Source: Adiantum capillus-veneris (lineage: Eukaryota > Streptophyta > Polypodiopsida > Polypodiales > Pteridaceae). Taken from it: a stretch of 64,000 bases of DNA. The notes below the pieces were generated by a model. It was not told the origin of the DNA, ran no database searches, and saw nothing but the letters and a program-made list of their open reading frames with translations. How positions within the stretch are numbered: position 1 is the first letter of the stretch; each line of letters starts with the position of its first letter. Both the position numbers and the translations under genes were made by a program. The stretch lies in the NCBI GenBank assembly GCA_014529385.2, contig CM043955.1, positions 150,241,640 through 150,305,639 of the forward strand. The letters run 5' to 3'. Of the stretch, positions 52,526-64,000 are shown in pieces.

Positions 52526-53366
52526 ACAAGTTCAAAAATAAACTAAATTTTGTATTATCAAGAGGAAACTCCTCATTGTGTGCTCAACACCACTTTTGAG
52601 TATACTGATTCATAAGTAGATCCAATTGCAATTATCATGTCCTAGTGGAGTATTGGAGTTGCTCTTGTTGATTTTAAGTTTTTCTTTGAGAGCCAATCTC
52701 ACTTCACATTAGTAGCATTTGTGGATTAAAGAAAAATCCTTAAAATGTAGTCACATTATTTGTTAATTCATTTAGTGGTATTTTTGCTTTACTTTAGAGT
52801 GGGACTACACATTAAGTTTTCACTCTTCAAAATACCACTAATATTTTAAGTACATAGGTGGACTCGGCTCTAATGTCTATCGCCCGAATTAGTTCATGAC
52901 CAACTTATCAACATTGAATGCAAAGAATTAGATCCTCTTTAGAAGATTGCATATCTTGGGCCCCAAAAAAAGCTATTATAGTTGAAATGAACTCTTTTGT
53001 GTATACACAAAGAAAACCTCCCATTAGCCTTGTGACAAAGAAATAACACACACTCTAACTAAACAAAGTGGTTGCAAAAACGTGTCTGCCAAGCCAGTGA
53101 AACAAATTTGGGCTCTGAGAAGATTATTACAAGCTTTAAAAATTACAAGTATCATTTTCTACCTTCCAAGTACATTTTTTCAATGGTTTTTTTTAAAATT
53201 CAATTCTTATAAGATTCCCCTTACCCCACCATACCTATTTCTCTCCCCCTACCCTGCACCAACGCTCACCTGCGTGCCCTCTGTACTAAACTTCTCCGCC
53301 TATTCTCCACCTTGCACGCCTTCTCCATCTCCTCGTACATGTCCTCACTATGGCAATGGAGTAGTT
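52526..53366. other. AT-rich gene-free stretch
   Basis: No feature recognised. Confidence 0.5.
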
Positions 53367-54780
<1,414 letters not shown>

Positions 54781-55102
54781 AATACTTGCACACTGTGAGG
54801 ACTTGTGTTTTGCTATTGTTGGCATGCTCGCCCTCTAATTTATACGACGGGCTTACAACATTTGTCATAAGTGTATTGTCGTAAGTCCTAAATTCAACTC
54901 GCGCTTGCCTTTGAGATATGAATGCGCAGCAAGTTGCTGCCACTATAACATGCGTGACAGTCTCTGCTTACACTGGACTTTTTGTGCGAGTGCACACCTT
55001 GTGAACATGTAGGCTATTGTTGGCATGAGAGACTCTCACCGTTGTGTGCAAAGACCATTGTGTGCTTTGCAAGTCTAGCAGGTAACGAACTCAGTCGCCC
55101 AG

Positions 55103-55858
55103 ATGGCTTGCGGGGGCTGTTATGATGGAGGTCATGAGCGCTTCACCAGTTTGCAAGTCCCATATGAAGGCAGCCTTCATGTTTATAAACAAGCGGATAA
55201 CACAAGTGGAAAGGGAGTGAAGGAATGGAAAGGGAGATGGAAGGATGGTGAAAGGAGAAGGCCAACCTTCTTCAAATGTTCCTCAACGAAGGCATGCAAG
55301 GGAAGAAAGGAGAAAGAGGACTTACATGCAGAGATACAAGCACTTAGGGGGGATTCACAAGCACTCAAAGAGAGGTCTCAACCCTCAAGCGAGAGCTTGC
55401 TGATGGAGCAAGCAGTGGACTAGAGGAAGGTGAATTTTAGCCTCTGGTGATAGAGGAATCAAGGTCATCAAGGAACATGTACGGTCCACGGATGATCAAA
55501 GAGGAAGAGAGACAAAATGTGGCAAAGAAGTCTTCGTAGGGAAGAAGACACAAGGAAATGGGGAGACTTCAAAGGAGAGATCTCTAATCGTGCGTTTCCC
55601 ATCCATGGAGGCAAAGAAGGACTTCTTGAAGAGGCATCCTACACTAAAAAAATTGAGCATATTCCTTGGAGATGACCTCACACTCTCACAAATTTCTCAT
55701 ATGAAAGAAGTTATGCCCGAGATAATCCAGAAAAGGGAAAGTGGCCTTCTACAGGGATGGACGAGTGGTTATTCTAGAGAGGCGCCCCACATGATGACCC
55801 AAGACCTGTGGGACCACACTCAAAGTGGCTACATGAAATTGTACCAGATCTTTGCACC
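55103..55858 (+). pseudogene. LINE ORF1-like remnant
   Basis: A coiled-coil piece (LHAEIQALRGDSQALKERSQ), then FPSMEAKKDFLKRHPTLKKL and DDLTLSQISHMKEVMPEIIQ, similar to the C-terminal domain of plant LINE ORF1 proteins. Stops and frame changes between. It lies immediately upstream of the endonuclease. Confidence 0.55.
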
Positions 55859-57660
55859 TTGATGTAGGGGCCTTTGAGGATAGTTTCACACGGAGGGACG
55901 TCATTTTCTCCTCTGAGACACATCAAGGCCCGGGGCAGTCCATGCCACATGTGAGCGGATATATATGGGAGATAGTTTGGAGACCGGAGACTCCATCAAA
56001 GCACAGAGGACGAGGTTCAAGAGGAGTGGCAGTCTTATTCAATGAGGATCTACAGTCTCTGATACATATAGCTTAGAGGGATGAGCATGCTAGGTACATG
56101 TGGGTGAGACTAAAGGCAAAGACCTCTACATCGCTATTTGCTATTTCCCTCCTAGTACGTCAGTTTATGCATCACCTAGAGGATAGTCCCCCTTCTCTAT
56201 TTTGGATGATGATATATGGGAGTTTTCAAGGATGGTGACATTATTATCTTGGGGGATTTCAATACTAGGACTTCACATCATTAGACAATATTCTATGATA
56301 CCTCAGAGGAGTTGATGCGGGAGCTTGATATTACAGAAATGGGTCTCTCTAGATTATCCCATGATACTTGATTGAAATGGGGACTGCACATGGATTGGCC
56401 ATTTTGAATGGCCTATAGAGATTCCATGAAGTAGCAGGTGATTTTACATGATTTACACATCGGCATGGTGCTAGTACAATGGATCATGTTATGGCTTTGC
56501 CAGGACTCATTCCTTCCTTTCAAGATTTCATGGTGGGAACTAGGCCGGTTGAGGTAGTAGTCGATCATGCTATCTTGTCTTTCACTCTATCGTTCTAGTT
56601 CAGCACCACTCCATTGGGAGAGGTCTCCACACATACTCGGTATACCTTCACGAGGGAGACGGATCCCGTGTACACTGATGAGATATACAGGCACCTATGC
56701 ACTTAAGAGCCAGGACGGCCACTAGATGAGCTCACCCAAATTCTGATAGAGACGCTTCATGATGCATCATCAAAGGCATATCTCCACATCCAGCCTACAC
56801 GTAGACGATCTGGGAGCATGCCTTAGAACAGTTGATATGATGAGGAGTGTAGAGAGACGAGGATCAGATTACAGAGAGAGATGCTCATGGGTATAATAGA
56901 TCCCTTTATGAAGGTTTTCCTGAGACTTGGAGTATGTTGGGAGATCCTATGCTTTCTCAGAATTACCGCACCATCATGGTTGGTCACACTCTGGCTAGGC
57001 TATATGCATCAATTCTTGAGCATGAGTTGAGTAGATGGGCAGAGAGAGGATGCGTTGCGTGTACTTGCACATGATAGTGGATTGTCTGTGAACCTTGATA
57101 AGACCAAGGTCATGGTGTGTAACACTATGGCGGAGTGTGTAAGCAGGTCCACCCCCACGTTTAGATATGGTCAAGAGACTCTAGAGTATGCAAATGCATA
57201 TACTTATCTTGGGGTGGTTTTCAGTGGTCCAGTATTTTCCCTAAGGTGTGCAACAGATACACGATTGACCAGAGCCTATGCAACATTGGGGAGACTTGAG
57301 AGGATATGTTTGCAGGTTCGGTTCCAGGAACCTCGGACAAAGCTTTGGCTCTTTGACACTTTGGTCACTTTGGCTATGCTATAGGGAGTGGAGACATGGG
57401 ACCCTTCAGTTGATCATCATAGCAGAGCTGGAAGTACTGAATGGAGATGTATAATGAGGCTCTTGGTGTCTATGATTTCTTGAATGAATAGGGCCAAGGC
57501 CTCAATACCACATGACATTGTTAGGGTAGAGATCGTTGCTCCTCCATTGATAGTGGAGGCACTCACTTGATCAGTTTCATTTATGCATAGCACTTGGGCT
57601 CTCCCCAGAGACATATATGTTCGATTAGCACTAGAGTCTTAGTGATAGCTGGCAATGCAG
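55859..57660 (+). pseudogene. LINE ORF2: endonuclease and deleted reverse transcriptase
   Basis: Endonuclease/exonuclease/phosphatase pieces: IFSSETHQGPG, GVAVLFNEDLQSLIHIA, DEHARYMWVRLKA, and ILGDFNTRTS (frame-shifted, 56247-56277). RT pieces: NYRTIMVGHTLARLYASILE (56960-57030) joined to DALRVLAHDSGLSVNLDKTK (57049-57108), then YANAYTYLGVVFSG and YGVETWDP. About the whole palm, including the F/YADD motif, is missing between the two. It continues at 61582. Confidence 0.85.
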
Positions 57661-57665
57661 GGAGA

Positions 57666-57855
57666 TGAAGGGGATCGGGGAGCACGAGAGACGGAGAGTG
57701 AGAGAGAGAAGGAGACACACGACACAGATATAGGTGGGGAGACTCAAAGTGGCAGCTCCCCCTATACAGTATACTCACTATAAGTATAGGGTAACAGTGG
57801 GCGGGCGCCCATGACCTGGGCGACCGGTCAAGGCACATAGGCCTTAACCCCAACA
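57666..57855 (-). repeat. 3' LTR of non-autonomous copia
   Basis: 190 bp partner of 61387-61576. Next to it the tract AAGTGGGAGGT (minus strand) is the polypurine tract. Confidence 0.95.
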
Positions 57856-57918
57856 ACCTCCCACTTAAAGGCCAATGTGCCTTTAAGCAAGATCTACTAG
57901 TGTACAACTAATAGAAGG

Positions 57919-58113
57919 TGAGATTGGAGCACCACAGACGGAGAGTGAGAGAGAGAGAAGGAGACACACATACGATGTGGGTGGGGAGACTCAATGAGTG
58001 AGCAGCCCCCTATACACTTATGCTATGTATAAGGTATACAAGTCAGTGGGCGCCCAGACTCTGGGCGGCCGGGCAAGGCATAGACGCCTATACCCCAACA
58101 ACCTCCCACTTAA
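57919..58113 (-). repeat. Second, diverged LTR plus polypurine tract inside the copia element
   Basis: 57919-58100 (182 bp) is a diverged copy of the LTR, ending CCCCAACA and followed again by ACCTCCCACTTAAAGG, the same polypurine tract. The 3' end of the element is therefore LTR-tract-LTR-tract. Confidence 0.85.
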
Positions 58114-58179
58114 AGGCGACTGTGCCTTTAAGCAAGAGAACCTAGTCTAAAGACTACAAAAGGCGAGAGAAAGCCGCTC

Positions 58180-58842
58180 TCAACCGATGCCCACTGGCTG
58201 GCTGTGATCGTGTGCATCCGGCTGTCCTGCTCCCGTGTAAGTCCATACACCACCAGACGTACCGCACACGTACTGCAAGTATGTGCGCAATACCTGCATA
58301 TCTCCCTCGTGCACTATGCCATCATCAGTCAACAGACGACTGACAACCCCAACTGCAAATGCTCCCACTGCAGCTGCGATATCTGGTCTCAAGATCAGCA
58401 TCTCATACATGAGACCACCGAATGCCGATGCAATGCTAGCGGGCCCTGCTAGCTCTACGGAGCATGCATCAACATATATATCCCTGGAAATAGGCATCTC
58501 TGACTGACAAGGCGTGTCAGCCACATGCATCTCCTGATTGTCCGCAAAAGACGCATCACCCTGTCGTGCAACCTCAGAGCAAACCAGCTGCTCTAGGTGT
58601 CTACTGGAAGACATATCCTGCACAACTATATCCCCATGCTCACTGTCGAGCATAGAAAGGAATGACTGCATAATCGCTGACATCTCAGCCTCCTCTGCAA
58701 TCATCCACTGTAAACATGACCACTCAATCTGCTGTGACTCACTAGAGCTCTCATGCTCTAACTCCGTATGCATAGACTCTTGCACAACGTCCTCCTGTCG
58801 TGACTCACTAGAGCAAGACCGCTCTACTTGTCTATCCTGCAT
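58180..58842 (-). CDS. Copia pol remnant: acidic linker fused to RT/RNase H junction
   Basis: 220 codons. The first 110 are Ser/Glu-rich with no family. Then AFGGLMYEMLILRPDIAAAV, VGVVSRLLTDDG and LRTYLQYVCGTSGGVW, which match the copia RT end (LMY...TRPDI...VSR...LRYLRGT). Integrase and the RT palm are deleted. Confidence 0.6.
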   Translation of the reverse strand: MQDRQVERSCSSESRQEDVVQESMHTELEHESSSESQQIEWSCLQWMIAEEAEMSAIMQSFLSMLDSEHGDIVVQDMSSSRHLEQLVCSEVARQGDASFADNQEMHVADTPCQSEMPISRDIYVDACSVELAGPASIASAFGGLMYEMLILRPDIAAAVGAFAVGVVSRLLTDDGIVHEGDMQVLRTYLQYVCGTSGGVWTYTGAGQPDAHDHSQPVGIG

Positions 58843-58851
58843 AGAAGTATC

Positions 58852-59673
58852 TCACACAACTGACTCTCTGCTTTGCTCAGTCACTAGCAAAGCATGCATG
58901 TCTGATGCTGTCACCTCTCTGTGTGACTGCTCAAGTCGTGCCCCAACTGTGTGCACAACGATCTCACTACTCTGCACTCCATGCAAATCATCCTGCAACC
59001 CACAAGAAAAAGAGACTCGCCTGCTCTCTCGCTCTCTACCTGGCTGCGTGATCACAAAGACAACACCGTCTCTCCCGTGATCCACATGCAATGGGTAACC
59101 TGTACCACTCCTGGCACCTCTCGCAATCACTAGCGAACCCAAATGCATCACAAAATCTCGCTCTCGTAGTGAAATCTGACATCCACTATCCCGTAACTGT
59201 CTGACTGAGATCAAATCTCGTCTCAGATCTGGCACATAACGCACATGACGCAGGGTAAATCTCATACCACTGGGCAAGGACAAACATACGTCTCCTGTAC
59301 CCTCAATGTCATACACAACACCATCAGCCATGTGCACACAACCAAGTCTCCCACTAGAAAACGTGCTAAACCACTCACAATGCGACGTGACATGGAAAGT
59401 AGCATCTGCATCTAGCAACCACTGCGAAGGGAGTGCACTATCCACATGTATAGCATCTCGTGCATAGCTCGAGGTAAAAGTGACATCCCCGTCACTAGTA
59501 TACTCCGACACTACATCTGCCTCAACTGTCAAAGCAACTGAGTCCATGGCATCACTACATACATCTCTGAGACTGCCATGTCTCCTACGATGTCGCATAC
59601 AACGAAAACAACGCCGTCTAACGTATCCAGAATGACCACAATACCAACCATGGTCACCTGTCGGTGTGCTCAT
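58852..59673 (-). CDS. Copia zinc knuckle and protease
   Basis: Degenerate zinc knuckle (WYCGHSGYVRRRCFRC), protease WLLDADATFHVTSHCEWFST, then GMRFTLRHVRYVPDLRRDLI and SVRQLRDSG, the copia YVP-L-LIS block. The catalytic Asp-Ser-Gly is Asp-Ala-Asp, so the protease is probably inactive. It ends in a region of unrelated sequence in place of integrase. Confidence 0.75.
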   Translation of the reverse strand: MSTPTGDHGWYCGHSGYVRRRCFRCMRHRRRHGSLRDVCSDAMDSVALTVEADVVSEYTSDGDVTFTSSYARDAIHVDSALPSQWLLDADATFHVTSHCEWFSTFSSGRLGCVHMADGVVYDIEGTGDVCLSLPSGMRFTLRHVRYVPDLRRDLISVRQLRDSGCQISLRERDFVMHLGSLVIARGARSGTGYPLHVDHGRDGVVFVITQPGRERESRRVSFSCGLQDDLHGVQSSEIVVHTVGARLEQSHREVTASDMHALLVTEQSRESVV

Positions 59674-60011
59674 GAATGTACATGTCTCACACGAGTCCGT
59701 GATGAATCAGATCTATCATACATATCATGTAATCTGCACCAAAGTGCTCTCGAAGTAGTCTCATACATAACAAGAGCATATACAGATTCCGCAAGGTGCA
59801 AAGAGAGCGTAGATAGTGCCATCTCCTCTAGCTCCTGCCACTGATCGTCAGACATGTTTGAAGGTCTACCTACATCACCACTCAATGGTCGATGCAACCC
59901 TTGCTGTGTCAATGCATCAAGCATACACTCTCTCCATGCTGCAAAGTCTGAACCATCAAACATGCACATTTCAGAGAGATCATAATCTGAGCGATCACCT
60001 GTCTCTGCCAT
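59670..60011 (-). CDS. Copia Gag, N-terminal part
   Basis: The ATG at 60011-60009 (MAETGDRSDYDLSEMCMFDG) is chosen because the copia gag N-terminus starts here; the frame is open further upstream without resemblance. Blocks FAAWRECMLDALTQQGLHRP and SALWCRLHDMYD-type (residues about 95-110) match the copia gag family. Shorter than usual; it changes frame near 59670 to the zinc-knuckle frame. Confidence 0.75.
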   Translation of the reverse strand: MAETGDRSDYDLSEMCMFDGSDFAAWRECMLDALTQQGLHRPLSGDVGRPSNMSDDQWQELEEMALSTLSLHLAESVYALVMYETTSRALWCRLHDMYDRSDSSRTRVRHVHS

Positions 60012-61372
60012 GAGCACAATGTAGCAAACTAAAAAGCAAAACCACCTCACCAACAACACCTGGAAACTGTCTACAAATATGGCTAGAAACACAATGTAAA
60101 ACCTGTGAGACACACTCCAAAATAGAGCTCCCGCAATGTCAATACAAGCCTCGCCTGCTCTAGTATCACACTGCAATCAAACGCACTACTTACAAGACGC
60201 ATTCATGACGACCATAACCTTGTGCATAATCTTCACCGAATCAGCCCTGAAATTCAGTCCAAAATTACAAAATTCTCAGCCCTCTTGCATGGCCAAAAAC
60301 AGTCCGTAATTCAGTCCCACACTACCAACCGTAGCGCATAAAGAATTAGCCCAAAACTTCTCCAAGAAGTTATGACTTGTTCAGTCTGAAGATCACCTGC
60401 ACACACGCCGTCATAGAGCATACATCTGTGAGCTAATCACCAAGCCCACACTGTGCGGTATTGATGCATACACACGCACAAATCTCCCACCTGCAGAGAA
60501 CACCGCACGCAAATGTTGAGTGCAACCCGCAATCTCTACCTAGATCGCATAAATAATGCGCATAAAACTCCTGGGAAAATTTCGCCAGAGTTTCGTTAGT
60601 AAAACAGCCACAAAATCAGTAACCAAACTGACTGCACGCTCAAAACCATGAGCAACCAAAGCACATCAAACCGCACTCCAAATGCATGCACCAATCTCCA
60701 CACTTTGCATACATCATTGCAAACACCTGCAAATCTAGTACACAAATATCTGCTCTACCTGTGACTGCCAAAAAACATGCTCGAGACATACATTGCCGAG
60801 CTCAAAATGCAATCACATTAGTCTCCCTGAGCATCAAACCACATAAGGCATACATCGTATCCTCCCACCTGTGAGGAAACTTGCAGCAAATATCACTCTC
60901 ACATTTGAGAGCAAACCATGTGTGGAATCTTCGACACACAATAAACAACTGCTGCTGCAAAAAAATTCAGCGTTCAGAATTTTAAAATTCTGATATGACG
61001 AGCACGTCCGGAGCGTGCCAAAACCCCAAGGTAGACTCCTGGATCACATGTATCCGAGTCCGGGTGTGAAAGCTATGCCAAAAACCTCCGTTTCGACCCA
61101 AAAACGCAGCATAAACTGCCAAAAGAGGGCTGAAAAATGCAGCTCCTCAACCGTAGCTCAAATGAGGTTTCTGATGGCTCGAATGGCTTCGAAAGGGGAG
61201 TAAAACGTCAGGACACCTGATGGAAACACTCTCGGAAAGCTGAATTTTCCGATGCCGAAGTCGAAACCCTGTTTGCACTCTTGAAAGTGCGCGCGCGGAC
61301 ACGATATCGGGAATGAAACTGGCTCTCCGCTGTCGTCGTGACTGTGCACACACGCGCTCCCTCCGCACCTAC
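60012..61372 (-). other. Long leader of non-autonomous copia
   Basis: 1.36 kb between primer-binding site and gag ATG, with no ORF of note on the minus strand apart from the upstream extension of the gag frame. Confidence 0.6.
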
Positions 61373-61384
61373 GCTCTGATACCA
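61373..61384 (-). promoter_or_regulatory. Primer-binding site of non-autonomous copia
   Basis: Minus strand TGGTATCAGAGC, an exact initiator-Met tRNA complement, two bases from the LTR. Confidence 0.92.
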
Positions 61385-61386
61385 AT

Positions 61387-61576
61387 TGAAGGGGATCGGG
61401 GAGCACGACAGACGGAGAGTGAGAGAGAGAAGGAGACACACGACACAGATATGGGTGGGGAGACTCAAAGTGGCAGCTCCCCCTATACAGTATACTCACT
61501 ATAAGTATAGGGTAACAGTGGGCGGGCGCCCATGACCTGGGCGACCGGTCAAGGCACATAGGCCTTAATCCCAACA
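61387..61576 (-). repeat. 5' LTR of non-autonomous copia
   Basis: Minus-strand start TGTTGGGATTAAGGCC, end CCGATCCCCTTCA; 190 bp. Differs from the other LTR at three positions (C/G, G/A, T/C), about 98.4% identity. Confidence 0.95.
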
Positions 61577-62340
61577 GGAGATAGATCATGTTGGTATGCA
61601 GAGATGGCATATTGTTTTCAATTACACGGCTTTAGTATGGATCGGCTACCCCCATTTCAGTAAGCTCTGGATGCACTCTAAGATTACCAGGCTCGTCAGA
61701 CAGGACTTGATTTAGTTAGATACGAAGGAGCACATGGATACTCAACTATGCCACGGGATATGATGTGCTATTGGTCAGATACTCACATCCTCACATTAGC
61801 TAGAGATCGAGACAGGAAAATTTAGAGGAGTACTTGCTGAGTCCATGATTTTACAAGTTTTCTAGATAAAGCCCGAGACATAGCTACATTACATATGTCA
61901 CTACCCAGTATACTATGGGATACGAGGCCACTTTCACTGTCTATTCAGAGAGGGTTTTGTGACCACTTTCTAGAGTCATGAGAGACCAGGATCAGAGATG
62001 CCTTGGATTATACTTACTAGAGATTTGCAGACACAAACAGGACCTCTTGAAGAGGGGCACAATGAGAGAGATCCAACGACAATGGCAGATTATAGATTTC
62101 TTTCACTCATAGACAGAGGAGTTCAAGCAGTCCCCACAACATAGCAGCACCAGAGGAATATTGCTTGATCGTGCGATAGAGTTGGGGACGTCTCGCCGTC
62201 CCCACAGATGAGGGGGCCCTCTCAACATTGATACAGATTGCGATAGAGGATCCATACCTTACTGGCGCAACATAGGAGCCATCCCGACATAGCTTACCTT
62301 GGAGGACATTGAACCTCTACAGCCTTTTGGATACTGATGT
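61577..62340 (+). pseudogene. LINE ORF2, 3' continuation after copia insertion
   Basis: Starts with the second GGAGA target copy. Reads RSCWYAEMAYCFQLHGFSMD and RYEGAHGYSTMP-like pieces, broken by stops, the normal position of the region after RT. Beyond 62340 no further LINE sequence is recognised. Confidence 0.6.
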
Positions 62341-62655
62341 ATATGTATATGATGCCTCTACTATCAGAGAGCTCCATCGTATCAACTCACCCTGTGTATC
62401 TCCTTTGTATCATCTTTCACCCCAGCCCTACCCACTATATTCTTTTCAGTTCTTTATACTCCCAAACCTGGTATTAGATTCACCACATGTAAGCTTTTGG
62501 TTTCATAGGCCATTTTGGCCTTTTGAAGATGTTAATACTACATTTCATTTCTCTCTTCGCTTCCTGGCCATGCGCGTGTTGCCTCCTTTGGTTGCAGGTA
62601 CCCTTCTCCGGATTGGAATGTTGAGGGCTCTTGAAAGTGTTCAAAACCCTCCTTA

Positions 62656-62686
<31 letters not shown>

Positions 62687-62735
62687 TACACAAAGGCAGC
62701 AAAGAGGGAGATGGTGTAGACATGCTACCAGCTAC

Positions 62736-62813
<78 letters not shown>

Positions 62814-63300
62814 CTGGCAAAATAAGTATACGTGATTGCATTTGGTTCGGGCGATCTGTGGACACAAAACCACCATTCATGCATGCAAACTGAATCTTGA
62901 TGTCAGATTGAATGAGAGAAAATAAGAATCTTAAAAGATGCTCACTAAATAGTGATCTTACTTGCTACTAGCACATGGCTTTAATGCATGTGCAACCTTA
63001 TTTTCATGACTTAAGCCATTTGTATGAATGGAAACTTTTAATGAATGATGGGCATTTAACAGCTCATTATAGAGCAAGGGCTGCAAAAAAGTAAATGTAA
63101 AATGCTTTGTTGATTGATTTTCATCAAAAGTTATGTCCCATCAAATTGTACTCATTGAGTTTAAACTGTCAGTTGTGATATAAAATTTGATAATTATCTT
63201 ACATTAACACAACACGGATACCATGTCACCCTGTGAGCATATATTTGAGAGTTCCAAAGGCATTCTATTGTTGTTAAGCTTCATTACAGGATGTGGTACA
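62341..63300. repeat. Flank with (CA)n and (GA)n
   Basis: (CA)n 62655-62682 and (GA)n 62738-62811. Otherwise AT-rich, with no gene recognised. Confidence 0.8.
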
Positions 63301-63782
63301 CGTTTTGTGGGTCATATATGCAAGAGTTTAAGTCATTTTTTCATAATAGTTACAAAATCCAAGAAAAGAAAAAGTTTTCATTGTTAGATTAAGGGTCTAT
63401 GCCATTCAGAAATAGAAATTTTCTCTAGTCCACAAAAATGCCCTTACCAAAACAATTTGACCTAAATAATTATCTTACTTTTGAAAAATGAACTCATTTC
63501 ACAATTTAAATGAAGTGTATTTTTTTACAACAACCAAAAAAATAAATCTATATGTATTACCATATATGTGGCACTCATGTCTGTGAACACACTCAGGACC
63601 AACGGGGCACTTTTTCCCTCCTTAGGAAGTTTCTCCCCCCATGCATTTTATATATGTCCATCACTCTAGAGCTAACTTATTTTTCTATTTGCGTACTAAG
63701 AAATACACTCTCTATTGTGTGCCTTGAGATTCTTCATCTTCTCCAAGTTATGTGCACGCCCATACAACCCTAATTCCAACAA
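63301..63782 (+). mobile_element. Probable LTR 3' end of an element running off the window
   Basis: Ends TAATTCCAACA, with a primer-binding site two bases on. The LTR start was not located. Confidence 0.5.
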
Positions 63783-63783
63783 T

Positions 63784-63795
63784 TGGTATTAGAGT
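63784..63795 (+). promoter_or_regulatory. Primer-binding site of right-edge LTR element
   Basis: TGGTATTAGAGT, two mismatches from TGGTATCAGAGC. Plus orientation, so the element's genes lie beyond 64000. Confidence 0.65.
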
Positions 63796-64000
63796 AGGTC
63801 ACGTCCTCCTAGGACTTTCACCAACACCCCTTCGCTTAAGTTCTCAAATTTCTATAAGCTTTGTCAAGTGCCATCAGGTCAACGAATTCTTTAGGTAAAT
63901 TTGTAGAGCTTGGTGAACTCAAAGTTATCATTCGGACTCATTTTTGCATGTGTATCGACCTATAGGAAGTACTATGCAAGCAATTCCTTTTGTGCAAAAC

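Larger units (their letters stand above)
57666..61576 (-). mobile_element. Non-autonomous copia element, 3.9 kb, target duplication GGAGA
   Basis: LTRs of 190 bp at 57666-57855 and 61387-61576, with three differences. GGAGA at 57661-57665 and 61577-61581. Primer-binding site 61373-61384 and polypurine tract 57856-57868. Internal: a 1.36 kb leader, gag, zinc knuckle plus protease, and a short RT/RNase H junction; integrase and most of RT are deleted. Needs enzymes from a related copia element. Confidence 0.95.

Noticed and set aside
59578-59844. Plus-strand frames opposite the copia gag and protease
   Set aside because: They are shadows of the minus-strand coding frames, which carry the family motifs.

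Overview
The window looks like nuclear DNA of a large-genome land plant. The one recognisable host gene is a split plant gene for a plastid-type P-loop ATPase, related to Ycf45/SpoIIIAA and to Arabidopsis SPD1. Almost everything else is nested, mostly broken transposable elements with very long GA/CT, CA and AT microsatellites. A fern or another large-genome non-flowering plant is my inference; the sequence does not settle the species.

Host gene. Seven plus-strand exons (21171-21321, 22512-22703, 48293-48455, 48557-48816, 49364-49540, 49656-49841, 49920-50213) join in phase into the last 473 residues of the ATPase, ending at a stop. The second intron (22704-48292) is 25,589 bp. The exon with the Walker A loop was not found upstream, so the previous intron probably spans all of 1-21170 and continues beyond the window.

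Left intron (1-21170). A minus-strand non-autonomous LTR element with its LTR (1-3104); a repeat and hairpin-rich stretch (3105-7300); a 6.66 kb imperfect palindrome of two Ty3/gypsy copies head to head (7583-14245); a minus-strand, internally deleted gypsy element (14255 to about 20220) whose gag is split by a solo LTR with target-site duplication TTCAT; and a retropepsin fragment (20235-20646).

Giant intron (22704-48292). A minus-strand copia element (24225-29655) is split by a hAT transposon (24800-28395, duplication GCAGCAAA). The hAT transposase is itself broken by four copies of a 480 bp tandem repeat. Next come a gypsy integrase with one visible premature stop in its core (30089-31135), a C-rich tract (33830-34550), and an unidentified coiled-coil ORF (34671-36642) cut by a 9.1 kb nested LTR insertion (36643-45738, duplication AGTAC). 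The ORF resumes in frame at 45744. A copia gag N-terminus lies at 46855-47290.

Downstream of the host gene (50214-64000). A duplicated gypsy RT remnant (51963-52525), a microsatellite cluster (53367-54179), and a LINE (about 55100-62340) split by a recent 3.9 kb non-autonomous copia element (57666-61576, 190 bp LTRs, duplication GGAGA). At the right edge another LTR element begins (primer-binding site near 63784).

The recurring theme is one LTR family, called here the GA-LTR family, with at least seven LTR copies or fragments. It encodes gag and protease but no reverse transcriptase where a copy can be followed. It carries 54 bp and 34 bp tandem repeats, a TATA-containing core followed by a length-variable CT tract, and in one LTR a cluster of telo-box (AAACCCTAA-like) motifs.
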